Position numbers and translations under genes: made by a program. A DNA stretch of 64,000 nt from Plut-88900 sp963668115 (GTDB lineage: Bacteria > Chloroflexota > Dehalococcoidia > Plut-88900): assembly GCA_963668115.1 (NCBI GenBank), contig OY764147.1, positions 248,001 through 312,000 on the forward strand. The letters are read 5' to 3'. Positions within the stretch are counted from its first letter, which is position 1. Every line of letters starts with the position of its first letter. Below the pieces are notes generated by a model. The model worked only from the letters and a program-made list of their open reading frames with translations. It was not told where the DNA came from and ran no database searches. Below, in pieces: positions 49,726-57,695 of this stretch.

Positions 49726-50451
49726 TCAGGAGATGAGGGTGCCGACGTGTTCGCCGCGGAGGATGCGGTTCAGGGAGTCGGGGGCCTGGAAGTTGAAGAC
49801 GATGATGGGGATCCGGTTGTCCAGGCAGAGGGAGAGGGCGGTGCTGTCCATTACGCCGAGGCGGAGGTTGAGGGCCTCCAGGTACTTGAGGTTGGGGAGT
49901 TTCCTGGCGTCGGGGTGGGACTTGGGGTCGGCTTCGTATACACCGTCGACGCCGTTCTTTGCCATAAGCACCACGTCGGCGGCGATTTCGACGGCGCGGA
50001 GGGCGGCGGTGGTGTCGGTGGTGAGGTAGGGGTTGCCGGTGCCTGCGGCAAAGATGACGACGCGACCCTTTTCGAGGTGGCGCATGGCGCGGCGGCGGAT
50101 GTAGGGCTCGGCGACGGACTGGATGGGGAGGGCGGTCTGGACGCGGGTATCGATGCCCTGCTTTTCGAGGGCGTCTTGCATGACGAGGGAGTTGATTACG
50201 GTGGCGAGCATACCGGCGTAGTCGGCGGTGGCGCGGTCCATGCCGTTGGATGCGGCCTCTGCGCCGCGCCAGATGTTACCGCCGCCGACGACCATGGCGA
50301 TCTGGCAGTCCGTATTCTTGGCTTCTTTGATCTGGCGCGCGACTAGGGCTACGGTGTCGTCGTCGATGCCAAAACCCCGATTGCCTGACAGGGCCTCGCC
50401 GCTAATCTTGATGAGGAGGCGGCGGTACTTGGGGTTGGGGGCAGGGGTCAC
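49726..50451 (-). CDS. pyrH: UMP kinase
   Basis: 241 residues of the amino-acid-kinase fold. LLIKISGEALSGNRGFGID is the phosphate-binding start, MVVGGGNIWRGAE the glycine-rich loop, DYAGMLATVINSLVMQDAL the dimer helix, and GTGNPYLTTDTTAALRAVE the UMP/ATP site. It phosphorylates UMP to UDP. The GTG start overlaps the tsf TGA (GTGA). Confidence 0.96.
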   Translation of the reverse strand: MTPAPNPKYRRLLIKISGEALSGNRGFGIDDDTVALVARQIKEAKNTDCQIAMVVGGGNIWRGAEAASNGMDRATADYAGMLATVINSLVMQDALEKQGIDTRVQTALPIQSVAEPYIRRRAMRHLEKGRVVIFAAGTGNPYLTTDTTAALRAVEIAADVVLMAKNGVDGVYEADPKSHPDARKLPNLKYLEALNLRLGVMDSTALSLCLDNRIPIIVFNFQAPDSLNRILRGEHVGTLIS

Positions 50452-50951
50452 TTACCGATCTCGAACCTGGTGAAGCGACGAACCTGGATATTCTCGCGGA
50501 GCTGGCCGATAGCCTCGTTGACGAGGTTCTGGATGGACTTGGAGGGGTCCTTGATGAAAGCCTGGGACAGGAGGGCCACTTCCTCGGCGGGGCGGGGGGA
50601 GTCCTCGGGGACTTCGTCGGGGCGGACGTAGAGAGGCTCCATGGCGGCGACCTGCATGGCGAGGTCGTGGGCGAGGGCCTTGAACTGGTCTGTCCTGGCT
50701 ACAAAGTCGGTCTCACAGTTGACCTCGATCATGGCGCCGAGACGGCCGCCTGAGTGGACGTAGAAGTCAACGACACCTTGGTCGGCGGTGCGGCCGGCCT
50801 TCTTTGAAGCGAGGGCGAGGCCCTTCTGGGCGAGGAGCTTTTCGGCCTCTTCAATCACGCCGTCGGCGGCTTCGAGGGCGCGCTTGCAGTCCATGATGCC
50901 GGCGCCGGACCGGTCGCGTAGTTCCTTAATGGAGTCGGTAGTTACTGGCAT
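50448..50951 (-). CDS. tsf: Translation elongation factor Ts
   Basis: 167 residues, the short form with one core subdomain, as in several Chloroflexota, Thermus and plastids (E. coli has 283). The N-terminal UBA-like part KELRDRSGAGIMDCKRAL is conserved, with the TDFVAR motif (EVNCETDFVARTDQFKALAHDLA) that contacts EF-Tu. It ends VRRFTRFEIGK. It recycles EF-Tu. 2 bases after rpsB and overlapping pyrH. Confidence 0.95.
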   Translation of the reverse strand: MPVTTDSIKELRDRSGAGIMDCKRALEAADGVIEEAEKLLAQKGLALASKKAGRTADQGVVDFYVHSGGRLGAMIEVNCETDFVARTDQFKALAHDLAMQVAAMEPLYVRPDEVPEDSPRPAEEVALLSQAFIKDPSKSIQNLVNEAIGQLRENIQVRRFTRFEIGK

Positions 50952-50953
50952 GG

Positions 50954-51838
<885 letters not shown>

Positions 51839-51889
51839 GCTCGAGTTGCTCTATTCCTTCCTGTATAGCCTGGAAAATATGCGCGAGGG

Positions 51890-51919
51890 AGTATAGCACA
51901 GGGCAGGAATGGGGGACAA
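51890..51919 (-). promoter_or_regulatory. rpsB operon promoter
   Basis: On the - strand TTGTCC (51914-51919), 18-nt spacer, then TGCTATACT with TATACT at 51890-51895 (extended -10). The leader to the rpsB ATG is about 45 nt. Confidence 0.65.
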
Positions 51920-51957
51920 TCCGATGCGGCCGTGGGGGCCGTGGAAGGGGCGGGGTT

Positions 51958-52101
51958 TTGATTGAACGTTGATTGAACATTGATTGAACTCGTAGCTGTT
52001 TTGATTGAACGACGCCTGAAGGGGATTTCTGGGGATTTCGCGTGGTGCAGGGGTGCGGATTTTTGATTGTTTTGCGGTTTCAGGCACGGCTTTGATTGTT
52101 T
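51958..52101 (-). promoter_or_regulatory. Helically phased TTGATTGAAC direct repeats upstream of rpsB
   Basis: Four exact copies of TTGATTGAAC (GTTCAATCAA on the - strand) start at 51958, 51969, 51980 and 52001, i.e. 11, 11 and 21 bases apart. Two degenerate copies, TTGATTGTTT, start at 52063 and 52092. The spacing puts sites on one DNA face, as with response-regulator operators. The block lies about 40 bases upstream of the rpsB -35. Confidence 0.6.
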
Positions 52102-52124
52102 AAGAAACGGGGAGGGAATCCCCA

Positions 52125-52222
52125 CCCATCCCCGCATCCGGGATGGATTCCCGACTTCTCGGGAATGACGGAAGTAAGGGCGGGGAGGGCGCCCACGAGG
52201 GACGCCCCTACGGGGGAGGAAG
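52125..52222. repeat. Dispersed repeat, GGATGGATTC...TCGGGAATGACG family plus flank
   Basis: GGGATGGATTCCCGACTTCT then CGGGAATGACGG, a perfect family member, followed by GGGCGCCCACGAGGGACGCC and CCTACGGGGGAGG, itself a small inverted repeat. It lies between the phased repeats and E3. Confidence 0.7.
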
Positions 52223-52237
52223 AGAGAGGGGCCGGGT

Positions 52238-52725
52238 TGTTTGGTTGTGGGGTTTGGGTTTGCATTTTGTGTGTTTGGGAGGGGGTTGGCGATGGAGGTC
52301 CAGACTGCGCAGCCCCGCTGTTTGGTGGGTCAGGGTCGAGTAAGTCTCGGTGTGGGGCATACCTGTCCACCGGCGGCGCCCGGTCATAGTGAGGGCGGGG
52401 GGCGCCAACCCGCCACCGTCGGCCATGGTGTGGAATGCACCGATGGCAAGGACGGTGGAGTCCCTGGAGGGCCCTACGGCCCGGTTCCCGCCGTGGGCGG
52501 GGTGTTGTGCTTCGCCGGCAAGTTGAAAGCCGGTTACGTAGTGCATCCTGTTAGGGAGCACCGAGGGTGCAGGGTCTCTATAAGAGACGGCCTGCAGGTG
52601 TTAAGTCGATGGACCATCCATCGCCTGGGGGGTTAGGGAAGGGGCACGGGGACCCGGGTGGGGCCGGGTGGGCTTCCCTGGGTTTCTGGTTTCCTCCTTG
52701 TGTTACTGGGTTAATGTTCGCGAAC
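52238..52725 (-). ncRNA. Candidate structured RNA, element E3
   Basis: Read leftward from the promoter at 52733-52761. It shares with E2 the GTTCGCGAAC palindrome, ACAAGGAGGAAACC box, CCCAGGGAAGCCC and CCGTGCCCCTTCCCTAACC motifs, the closing pair GGCGATGGA-T-GGTCC (52611-52625) with GGACCTCCATCGCC (52288-52301), and the A/C-rich tail with ACCCCACAACCAAA. The core differs in sequence but has hairpins at equivalent places: TGCAGG/CCTGCA with inner GTCTCT/AGAGAC (52568-52596), CCGGC/GCCGG (52514-52533), CCCGCC/GGCGGG (52487-52501), CCACCGTC/GACGGTGG. GGTGCTCCCTA is common to both cores. Just 0.4 kb upstream of rpsB. Confidence 0.6.
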
Positions 52726-52761
52726 GGAGGGTATGATAACGCCTTTGCTCAGGTGTGTCAA
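52716..52761 (-). promoter_or_regulatory. E3 promoter and start-site palindrome
   Basis: On the - strand TTGACA (52756-52761), 17-nt spacer, TATCAT (52733-52738); perfect dyad GTTCGCGAAC (52716-52725) at the predicted start. The layout is identical to E2. Confidence 0.8.
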
Positions 52762-52865
52762 GCAAATGTACGGGTTTGGGGGAAAGTTGGAGGTGAGTGG
52801 GGATGATGGGGGTGGGTTTAGGCAAGGGGGAGGGGGTGAGTTGCGGGGTTGTAGGAGGTTGTTTC

Positions 52866-52940
52866 GGAGGGATGGATTCCCACGGAGGTGGGAATGACGG
52901 GTAAAAAGGGTGGGAATGATCCGCCATAGGCGGACAGGCT
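52866..52940. repeat. Dispersed repeat, GGATGGATTC...GGGAATGACG family
   Basis: GAGGGATGGATTCCCACGGA and GGTGGGAATGACGGG, then a second half-copy GGGTGGGAATGATCCGCC. It lies between the E3 promoter and acpS; nothing else is seen there apart from the acpS -10. Confidence 0.6.
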
Positions 52941-52960
52941 GGGGTGGGGGGTTGGGGTGA

Positions 52961-52966
52961 TATACT
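52961..52966 (+). promoter_or_regulatory. -10 element of the acpS-nnr operon
   Basis: TGATATACT (TATACT, 52961-52966) 30 bases before the acpS GTG. No clear -35 in the G-rich flank. Confidence 0.4.
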
Positions 52967-52995
52967 CGCGGGCACTTTATTCGTGGGACTGGATA

Positions 52996-53385
52996 GTGGC
53001 TGGCAGTACATTCCCGAGTGTCGGAATAGACATAACGGAGATACCCCGGATCAGGGCGGCGTTGGAGCGGTGGGGGGAGAAGTTCCTGGACAGGGTGTAT
53101 ACGCCGAAAGAGATTGCGCGGTACCGGCACCGGGCGCCGGACCTGGCGGCGCGGTTTGCGGGAAAAGAGGCGGTGATGAAGGTGCTGGGTACGGGAAACC
53201 GGGGCGTAGCGTGGCGGGAGATCGAGATTCTGCCGATGCCAAGCGGGAAGCCGACGGTGAAGCTGTATGGTCGGGCGGAGGCGCGGGCGCGGAAGCTGGG
53301 TATGGGGGAAGTGGCGATCAGCCTTTCACATTCGGATGAGTTTGCGGTGGCGTCGGCGGTGGCGATGGTGGAGAGGCTGGAGTGA
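52996..53385 (+). CDS. acpS: Holo-[acyl-carrier-protein] synthase
   Basis: 129 residues from GTG at 52996; an ATG at 52957 would lie upstream of the -10 element. It transfers 4'-phosphopantetheine from CoA to ACP. SVGIDITEIPRIRAAL holds the Mg2+-binding Asp; YTPKEIARYRHR and ARFAGKEAVMKVLG (second Mg2+ Glu and catalytic Lys) follow; ISLSHSDEFAVA is the third conserved block. The CoA link fits the neighbouring coaX and coaBC. nnr follows after 16 bases. Confidence 0.94.
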   Translation: MAGSTFPSVGIDITEIPRIRAALERWGEKFLDRVYTPKEIARYRHRAPDLAARFAGKEAVMKVLGTGNRGVAWREIEILPMPSGKPTVKLYGRAEARARKLGMGEVAISLSHSDEFAVASAVAMVERLE

Positions 53386-53401
53386 GGAGGCGCCGGGTAG
53401 G

Positions 53402-54952
53402 GTGAAGATAGTCAGCAGCGCGGAGATGCGCGAAATCGAGGACAGATGTGAGGCGGAGGGGATAGCTACGTCGCGGCTGATGGAGAATGCGGGTCGGGCA
53501 TTTGCCGAGGAGGTGAAGGAGTGGATGGAAGGGGTGGCGGGGAAGAACGTGGTGGTGCTAGTCGGGCCGGGAAATAACGGAGGTGACGGGCTGGTGGCGG
53601 CGCGATATTTCCACGACTGGGTTGCGAATGTGGACGTTTGCTTGAGCACACCGAGGTCGGAGTCGGACGGGAATCTGTCGCTGCTCACAAAGAGGGGGCT
53701 ACAGCCGATCGCCGCGTACAAGGAGAGCGGGTTGACGTCGTTGGGGGAAGCGCTGAGGTCGGCGGAACTAGTTGTAGATGCCGTGCTGGGGACGGGAAGG
53801 TCCAGGCCGATTTCGGGAATTATTGAACGGGTCTTCGGGGAACTAAGGAAAGCGAAGGAAGCGAATGTGCATTTACGGGTGGCGGCGATGGACCTGCCGT
53901 CGGGGGTGGATGCGGACTCGGGGCAGGGGGACCCGTCGGGGCCAACGGCGGACATGACGGTGGCCCTTGGTTATCCGAAGATTGGGATGTTTGCGTTTCC
54001 GGGGGCGTCGAGAGTCGGGGAGCTGCGGGTTGCGGACATCGGGATACCGGATGGGATGGCGGATGAGATTTCGCTGGAGATGCTGACGGGGCCGATGGTG
54101 AAAGCGCTGCTGCCGAGGAGGCCGGCGGATGCGCACAAGGGCACCTTCGGTCGGCTGGTAGCGGTGGCGGGGTCGGGGCAGTACGTTGGGGCGGCATACC
54201 TGGCGTGTGCGGCGGCTACGAGAGTCGGGGCCGGATTGGTGACGCTGGCGTGCTCACCGGTGGTCAGGTCGATAGTCGGGGCCCGGGCGGCGGAGGTGAC
54301 GTACATTCCATTGGAGGATGGGGTGGGGGTGGAGGGTTGGAGGGCGGCGATAGAGGAGGGTGTAGAGCAGGCGGATGCGCTGTTGGTCGGGTGCGGGCTG
54401 GGGAGGGAGCCTGAGGTATGGGAGCTGGTCAAGGGGCTGCTCCTGGATGCGGGCGAGGACGCGACGCCCGCGGTGGTTGATGCGGATGGGCTGAATGCCC
54501 TGGCGTCGGAGGAGGGGTGGTGGGAGAGGCTGGGTCGGGAAGCGGTGTTGACGCCGCATCCGGGGGAGATGTCGAGGCTGATGGGGGCGTCTACGAAGGA
54601 GATCCAGGGTGACAGGATCGGGACGGCCCGGGAGGCGGCGGGGAGGTGGGGCAAGACGGTAGTATTGAAGGGGGCGCACACGGTGGTGGCGCGGGCCGAC
54701 GGTCGGGCGGTGGTGAGCCCGTTTGCGAACCCGGGGTTGGCGTCGGCGGGGACGGGGGACGTGCTGGCGGGGGCGATCGCGGGGCTGATGGCGCAGGGGC
54801 TGGGGGTGTGGGAGGCGGCGTTGGCCGGGGTGTACCTGCACGGTGTGGCGGGGGAGATGGGTCGGGAGGAGGTCGGGGAGGCGGGGTTGGTGGCGAGTGA
54901 CCTGTTGCCGAGGCTGCCGGGGGCGGTGCGGGGGGTGGGGGGTGCGGGGTGA
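53402..54952 (+). CDS. nnr: Bifunctional NAD(P)H-hydrate epimerase/dehydratase
   Basis: 516 residues from GTG; the frame is open further up but overlaps acpS. The N-terminal epimerase (about 1-215) has MREIEDRCEAEGI, LMENAGRAFAEEV and GPGNNGGDGLVAARYF. The C-terminal ADP-dependent dehydratase (about 225-516) has AHKGTFGRLVAVAGSGQYVG, VVDADGLNAL, TPHPGEMSRL, and NPGLASAGTGDVLAGAIAGL with the catalytic Asp. It repairs damaged NADH/NADPH hydrates. Fused NnrE-NnrD is the common bacterial form. Confidence 0.94.
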   Translation: MKIVSSAEMREIEDRCEAEGIATSRLMENAGRAFAEEVKEWMEGVAGKNVVVLVGPGNNGGDGLVAARYFHDWVANVDVCLSTPRSESDGNLSLLTKRGLQPIAAYKESGLTSLGEALRSAELVVDAVLGTGRSRPISGIIERVFGELRKAKEANVHLRVAAMDLPSGVDADSGQGDPSGPTADMTVALGYPKIGMFAFPGASRVGELRVADIGIPDGMADEISLEMLTGPMVKALLPRRPADAHKGTFGRLVAVAGSGQYVGAAYLACAAATRVGAGLVTLACSPVVRSIVGARAAEVTYIPLEDGVGVEGWRAAIEEGVEQADALLVGCGLGREPEVWELVKGLLLDAGEDATPAVVDADGLNALASEEGWWERLGREAVLTPHPGEMSRLMGASTKEIQGDRIGTAREAAGRWGKTVVLKGAHTVVARADGRAVVSPFANPGLASAGTGDVLAGAIAGLMAQGLGVWEAALAGVYLHGVAGEMGREEVGEAGLVASDLLPRLPGAVRGVGGAG

Positions 54953-54976
54953 ATGCTCGGCATGTGGAATTGATGT

Positions 54977-55015
54977 GAGTCACGTTATGATGCATAATGA
55001 CTCATCAGGTGACTC
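54977..55015 (+). promoter_or_regulatory. vapBC operator candidate
   Basis: GAGTCA (54977-54982) and TGACTC (54998-55003) flank the inner dyad TTATG-ATG-CATAA (54985-54997); a third TGACTC lies at 55010-55015. It is 20-55 bases before the antitoxin ATG, where VapBC complexes bind. Confidence 0.55.
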
Positions 55016-55033
55016 GCGGGGAGTGAGTGGATT

Positions 55034-55300
55034 ATGAACCAACTAACTATCAGGGGATTCGATGATGAACTTAAAGAGCACATTCGCAAGTTAGCCAAAC
55101 GCGAAGGCATCTCTTTGAATCGGGCGGCTTTGAAGTTGCTCCGGAGAGGTGCGGGTATATCGGATGGCAGGTATGGGGAAAACACAATAGGGTCGGCACT
55201 GGACCATTTCTTCGGAACTATGAGCAAGGAGGAAGCTGATGAACTGGATGCCATAATCGAGGAGGAGTTTGAGAAGATTGATGAGTCGATGTGGAAATGA
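55034..55300 (+). CDS. VapB/FitA-like antitoxin
   Basis: 88 residues. MNQLTIRGFDDELKEHIRKL followed by AKREGISLNRAALKLLRRG is a ribbon-helix-helix (FitA/VapB-like) DNA-binding N-terminus; the acidic C-terminus (EEADELDAIIEEEFEKIDES) would wrap the toxin. Its TGA overlaps the toxin ATG. A+T-rich compared with nnr and coaX, suggesting recent arrival. It neutralises the PIN toxin and probably autoregulates through the dyads upstream. Confidence 0.85.
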   Translation: MNQLTIRGFDDELKEHIRKLAKREGISLNRAALKLLRRGAGISDGRYGENTIGSALDHFFGTMSKEEADELDAIIEEEFEKIDESMWK

Positions 55301-55695
55301 GAATTCTACTGGACACGAATGCGTATTCTCGGCTTGTAAGAGGAGAACGGGAAGTGGTGGATCTCGCACGGCGTGCTCAATGGGTGCTGTTCTCTCCTAT
55401 TGTGTACGGCGAACTGGTATTTGGATTTCGGCTCGGACGTAATTTGGAGCAGAATTTGTCCACCCTCAACGCATTTATCGGAGCTCCCTATGTTTCATTC
55501 CTGAGCATTACAGTGACGACCGCTGACAGATACTCGAGAATTGCTGCGTCTCAAAGGTCCAAGGGCCGGCTGATACCGACCAATGACATGTGGATAGCAG
55601 CACATGCGATGGAGACGGGGGCAGATTTAGTTTCGGCGGACAGACACTTCAAGTATGTGGACGGGATCGCGCTGGTGTCCATAGAGGCTAACTGA
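55297..55695 (+). CDS. VapC-like PIN-domain toxin
   Basis: 132 residues from ATG (ATGA overlap with the antitoxin; a GTG two codons earlier is also possible). PIN-domain acidic residues are all present: RILLDTNAYSRL (Asp5), VYGELVFGF (Glu), TNDMWIAAHA (Asp) and SADRHFKYVDG (Asp). It is therefore an apparently intact ribonuclease toxin, unlike the dead RelBE pair at 31.4 kb. The target is probably tRNA or rRNA by family. Inserted between nnr and coaX. Confidence 0.88.
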   Translation: MRILLDTNAYSRLVRGEREVVDLARRAQWVLFSPIVYGELVFGFRLGRNLEQNLSTLNAFIGAPYVSFLSITVTTADRYSRIAASQRSKGRLIPTNDMWIAAHAMETGADLVSADRHFKYVDGIALVSIEAN

Positions 55696-55706
55696 GTCCA
55701 GGTGCC

Positions 55707-56474
55707 ATGCTTCTGGCCATAGACATAGGGAATACGAACATAACCCTGGGGGTGTATGACGGGGAGTCGTTGGCGGCGACATGGCGGATATCGACGGACG
55801 TTAACAAGCAGGCCGACGAGTACGCCGTGCTGTTCAACGGGCTGCTGCAGACGCGTGATATGGCAAACTCCATGATCACGGAGATTGCTGTGTGCAGCGT
55901 CGTACCGCCTCTGACTGGGGTATTCGAAGAGTTCTGCCAGAAGCAGTTCGGATTGAGGCCGCTGGTGGTGGGGATGGGGGTGAAGACGGGGATGCGCATC
56001 TTGTACGAGAACCCGAGGGATGTGGGCGCGGACCGGGTAGCCGATGCGGTGGCGGCATACCAGAAGTATGGCGGACCGGTGATAGTGGTGGACCTGGGAA
56101 CGGCGACGGTGTTTGACGCTATTTCCAAGGACGGGGAGTACCTGGGAGGGGCGATTGCACCGGGGCTCGGGGTGGCTGCGGAAGCCCTGGTTGCGAGGGC
56201 GTCAAAGCTGACGAGGGTTGAATTGGAGGCGCCGCCGAACGCGATAGGCCGGACATCGCCGGCGAGCATGCAGTCGGGGCTGATTTACGGGTACGTGGGA
56301 CTGATAGAGGGGTTGGTGGCGAGGTTCAAGAAGGAGCTCGGGGGTAGGGCGAGGGTGGTGGGGACGGGGGGGCTTGCATCGATAATGGCGGGTGAGACGG
56401 ACGTGCTGGACGAAGTGGACCCGGACCTGACGTTGGAAGGCCTGAAGCTGATCCACGAGATGAACCCGAGATGA
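55707..56474 (+). CDS. coaX: Type III pantothenate kinase
   Basis: 255 residues. The phosphate loop LLAIDIGNTNITLGVYDG is at the N-terminus; NPRDVGADRVADAVAAYQKYG and VVDLGTATVFDAIS are the pantothenate/ATP blocks, GGAIAPGLGVAAEAL follows, and VVGTGGLA is near the end. It is an ASKHA-fold kinase for the first step of CoA synthesis, insensitive to CoA feedback in known members. Overlaps coaBC by 4 bases. Confidence 0.95.
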   Translation: MLLAIDIGNTNITLGVYDGESLAATWRISTDVNKQADEYAVLFNGLLQTRDMANSMITEIAVCSVVPPLTGVFEEFCQKQFGLRPLVVGMGVKTGMRILYENPRDVGADRVADAVAAYQKYGGPVIVVDLGTATVFDAISKDGEYLGGAIAPGLGVAAEALVARASKLTRVELEAPPNAIGRTSPASMQSGLIYGYVGLIEGLVARFKKELGGRARVVGTGGLASIMAGETDVLDEVDPDLTLEGLKLIHEMNPR

Positions 56475-57691
56475 GCAACGTGATGCAAAGTCGGGGGAGG
56501 GGGCTGGGGGGGAGGCGTATCGTGCTGGGGGTGACGGGAAGCATCGCGGCGTACAAGGCAGCGGATTTGACGAGCAAGCTGGTACAACAGGGGGCAGTGG
56601 TGGACGTGGTGATGAGCGAAGGGGCGACACAGTTCGTATCGCCGTTGACGTTTCGAAGCCTGACGCACAGGCCGGTACTGCATCAGCTTTTCGACCCGGC
56701 ATCCGACGCGGGGATAGAGCACGTGGCCCTGGCGGAGGGATGTGATGCAATTCTGGTTGCTCCTGCCACAGCAAACTTGATCGCAAAGGCGGCAAATGGG
56801 TTGGCGGACGACCTGCTGACCTGCATGTTGCTGGCCACGCGGAGGCCCGTCGTACTTGCCCCTGCAATGGACGGGTACATGTTCGAAAACCCGGCGACAC
56901 AGGAGAATGTTGCAAGGCTGGCGGGACGGGGGTGGGCGTTTGTGGGGCCGGGGGAGGGGAGGCTGGCGTCGGGGCTGGTAGGTCGGGGGAGGATGGCGGA
57001 CGTGGAGGACATAGTCGGGGGGCTGAAGCAGGTGTTGGGTCGGGAGGGGGACCTGGCGGGGAAGTCTGTGGTTGTAACGGCGGGGGGGACGCAGGAGCCG
57101 CTTGACCCGGTGAGACATATCGGGAACAGGTCGTCGGGGAAGATGGGGTATGCGTTGGCGGAAGCGGCTCGGGACAGGGGGGCGGCGGTAACTTTGGTGT
57201 CGGCGCAGACGGCTTTAGGGCCGCCCTATGGTGTGGAATTTATCCAGGCGGATACAGCGGAGGAGATGTGGAAGGCGGTGGTAGCCCAGGCTTCGGAGGC
57301 AGACATACTGGTTATGGCGGCTGCTATTGCCGACTTTCGGCCCGCGGCGGAGGCGGAGCACAAGATCAAGAAGTCGGGTGGGGGGCTGATGTTGGAGCTG
57401 GCACAGACGGCGGACGTGCTGGCGGAGGCGTCTGGGGAAAAGCTGGTGAAGGTGGGGTTTGCGGCGGAGAGCCAGGACCTGGAATCCAACGCCAGGGATA
57501 AGATGCTGAGGAAGGGTGTCGACCTGATGGTGGCCAACGACATAACGGGTGAGGGGAGCGGGTTCGGGTCGGACACGAACCGGGTGGTGCTCATTGACAG
57601 GGATGGCGGGAAAGAGGAGCTGCCGTTGCTTCCCAAGGAGGAGGTGGCGCACATAGTGCTGGACCGGGCGGCGGAGATAAGGAAGGGATAG
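56471..57691 (+). CDS. coaBC: Bifunctional phosphopantothenoylcysteine decarboxylase/phosphopantothenate-cysteine ligase
   Basis: 406 residues. The N-terminal FMN-dependent CoaC domain (about 15-190) has VLGVTGSIAAYKAADL, and APATANLIAKAANGLADDLL, then PAMDGYMFENPATQENV with the active-site Met/Asn pattern. The C-terminal CoaB domain has VVVTAGGTQEPLDPVRHIGN, SSGKMGYALAEAA and AAAIADFRPA, with the KIKK lysines. Steps two and three of CoA synthesis after CoaX. The MFS gene converges 4 bases downstream. Confidence 0.95.
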   Translation: MSNVMQSRGRGLGGRRIVLGVTGSIAAYKAADLTSKLVQQGAVVDVVMSEGATQFVSPLTFRSLTHRPVLHQLFDPASDAGIEHVALAEGCDAILVAPATANLIAKAANGLADDLLTCMLLATRRPVVLAPAMDGYMFENPATQENVARLAGRGWAFVGPGEGRLASGLVGRGRMADVEDIVGGLKQVLGREGDLAGKSVVVTAGGTQEPLDPVRHIGNRSSGKMGYALAEAARDRGAAVTLVSAQTALGPPYGVEFIQADTAEEMWKAVVAQASEADILVMAAAIADFRPAAEAEHKIKKSGGGLMLELAQTADVLAEASGEKLVKVGFAAESQDLESNARDKMLRKGVDLMVANDITGEGSGFGSDTNRVVLIDRDGGKEELPLLPKEEVAHIVLDRAAEIRKG

Positions 57692-57695
57692 GGGG

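Noticed and set aside
51957..52010. TTGATTGAAC repeats as a CRISPR array
   Set aside because: Units are 10 bases with spacers of 1-11 bases, far from CRISPR dimensions, and there are no cas genes.
52208..52561. 117-codon frame on the - strand within E3
   Set aside because: Some residue pattern similarity to a frame in E2 (LAGE..., GxPH) follows from shared nucleotides; E2 has a stop in the matching frame, and the hairpins explain the conservation better.
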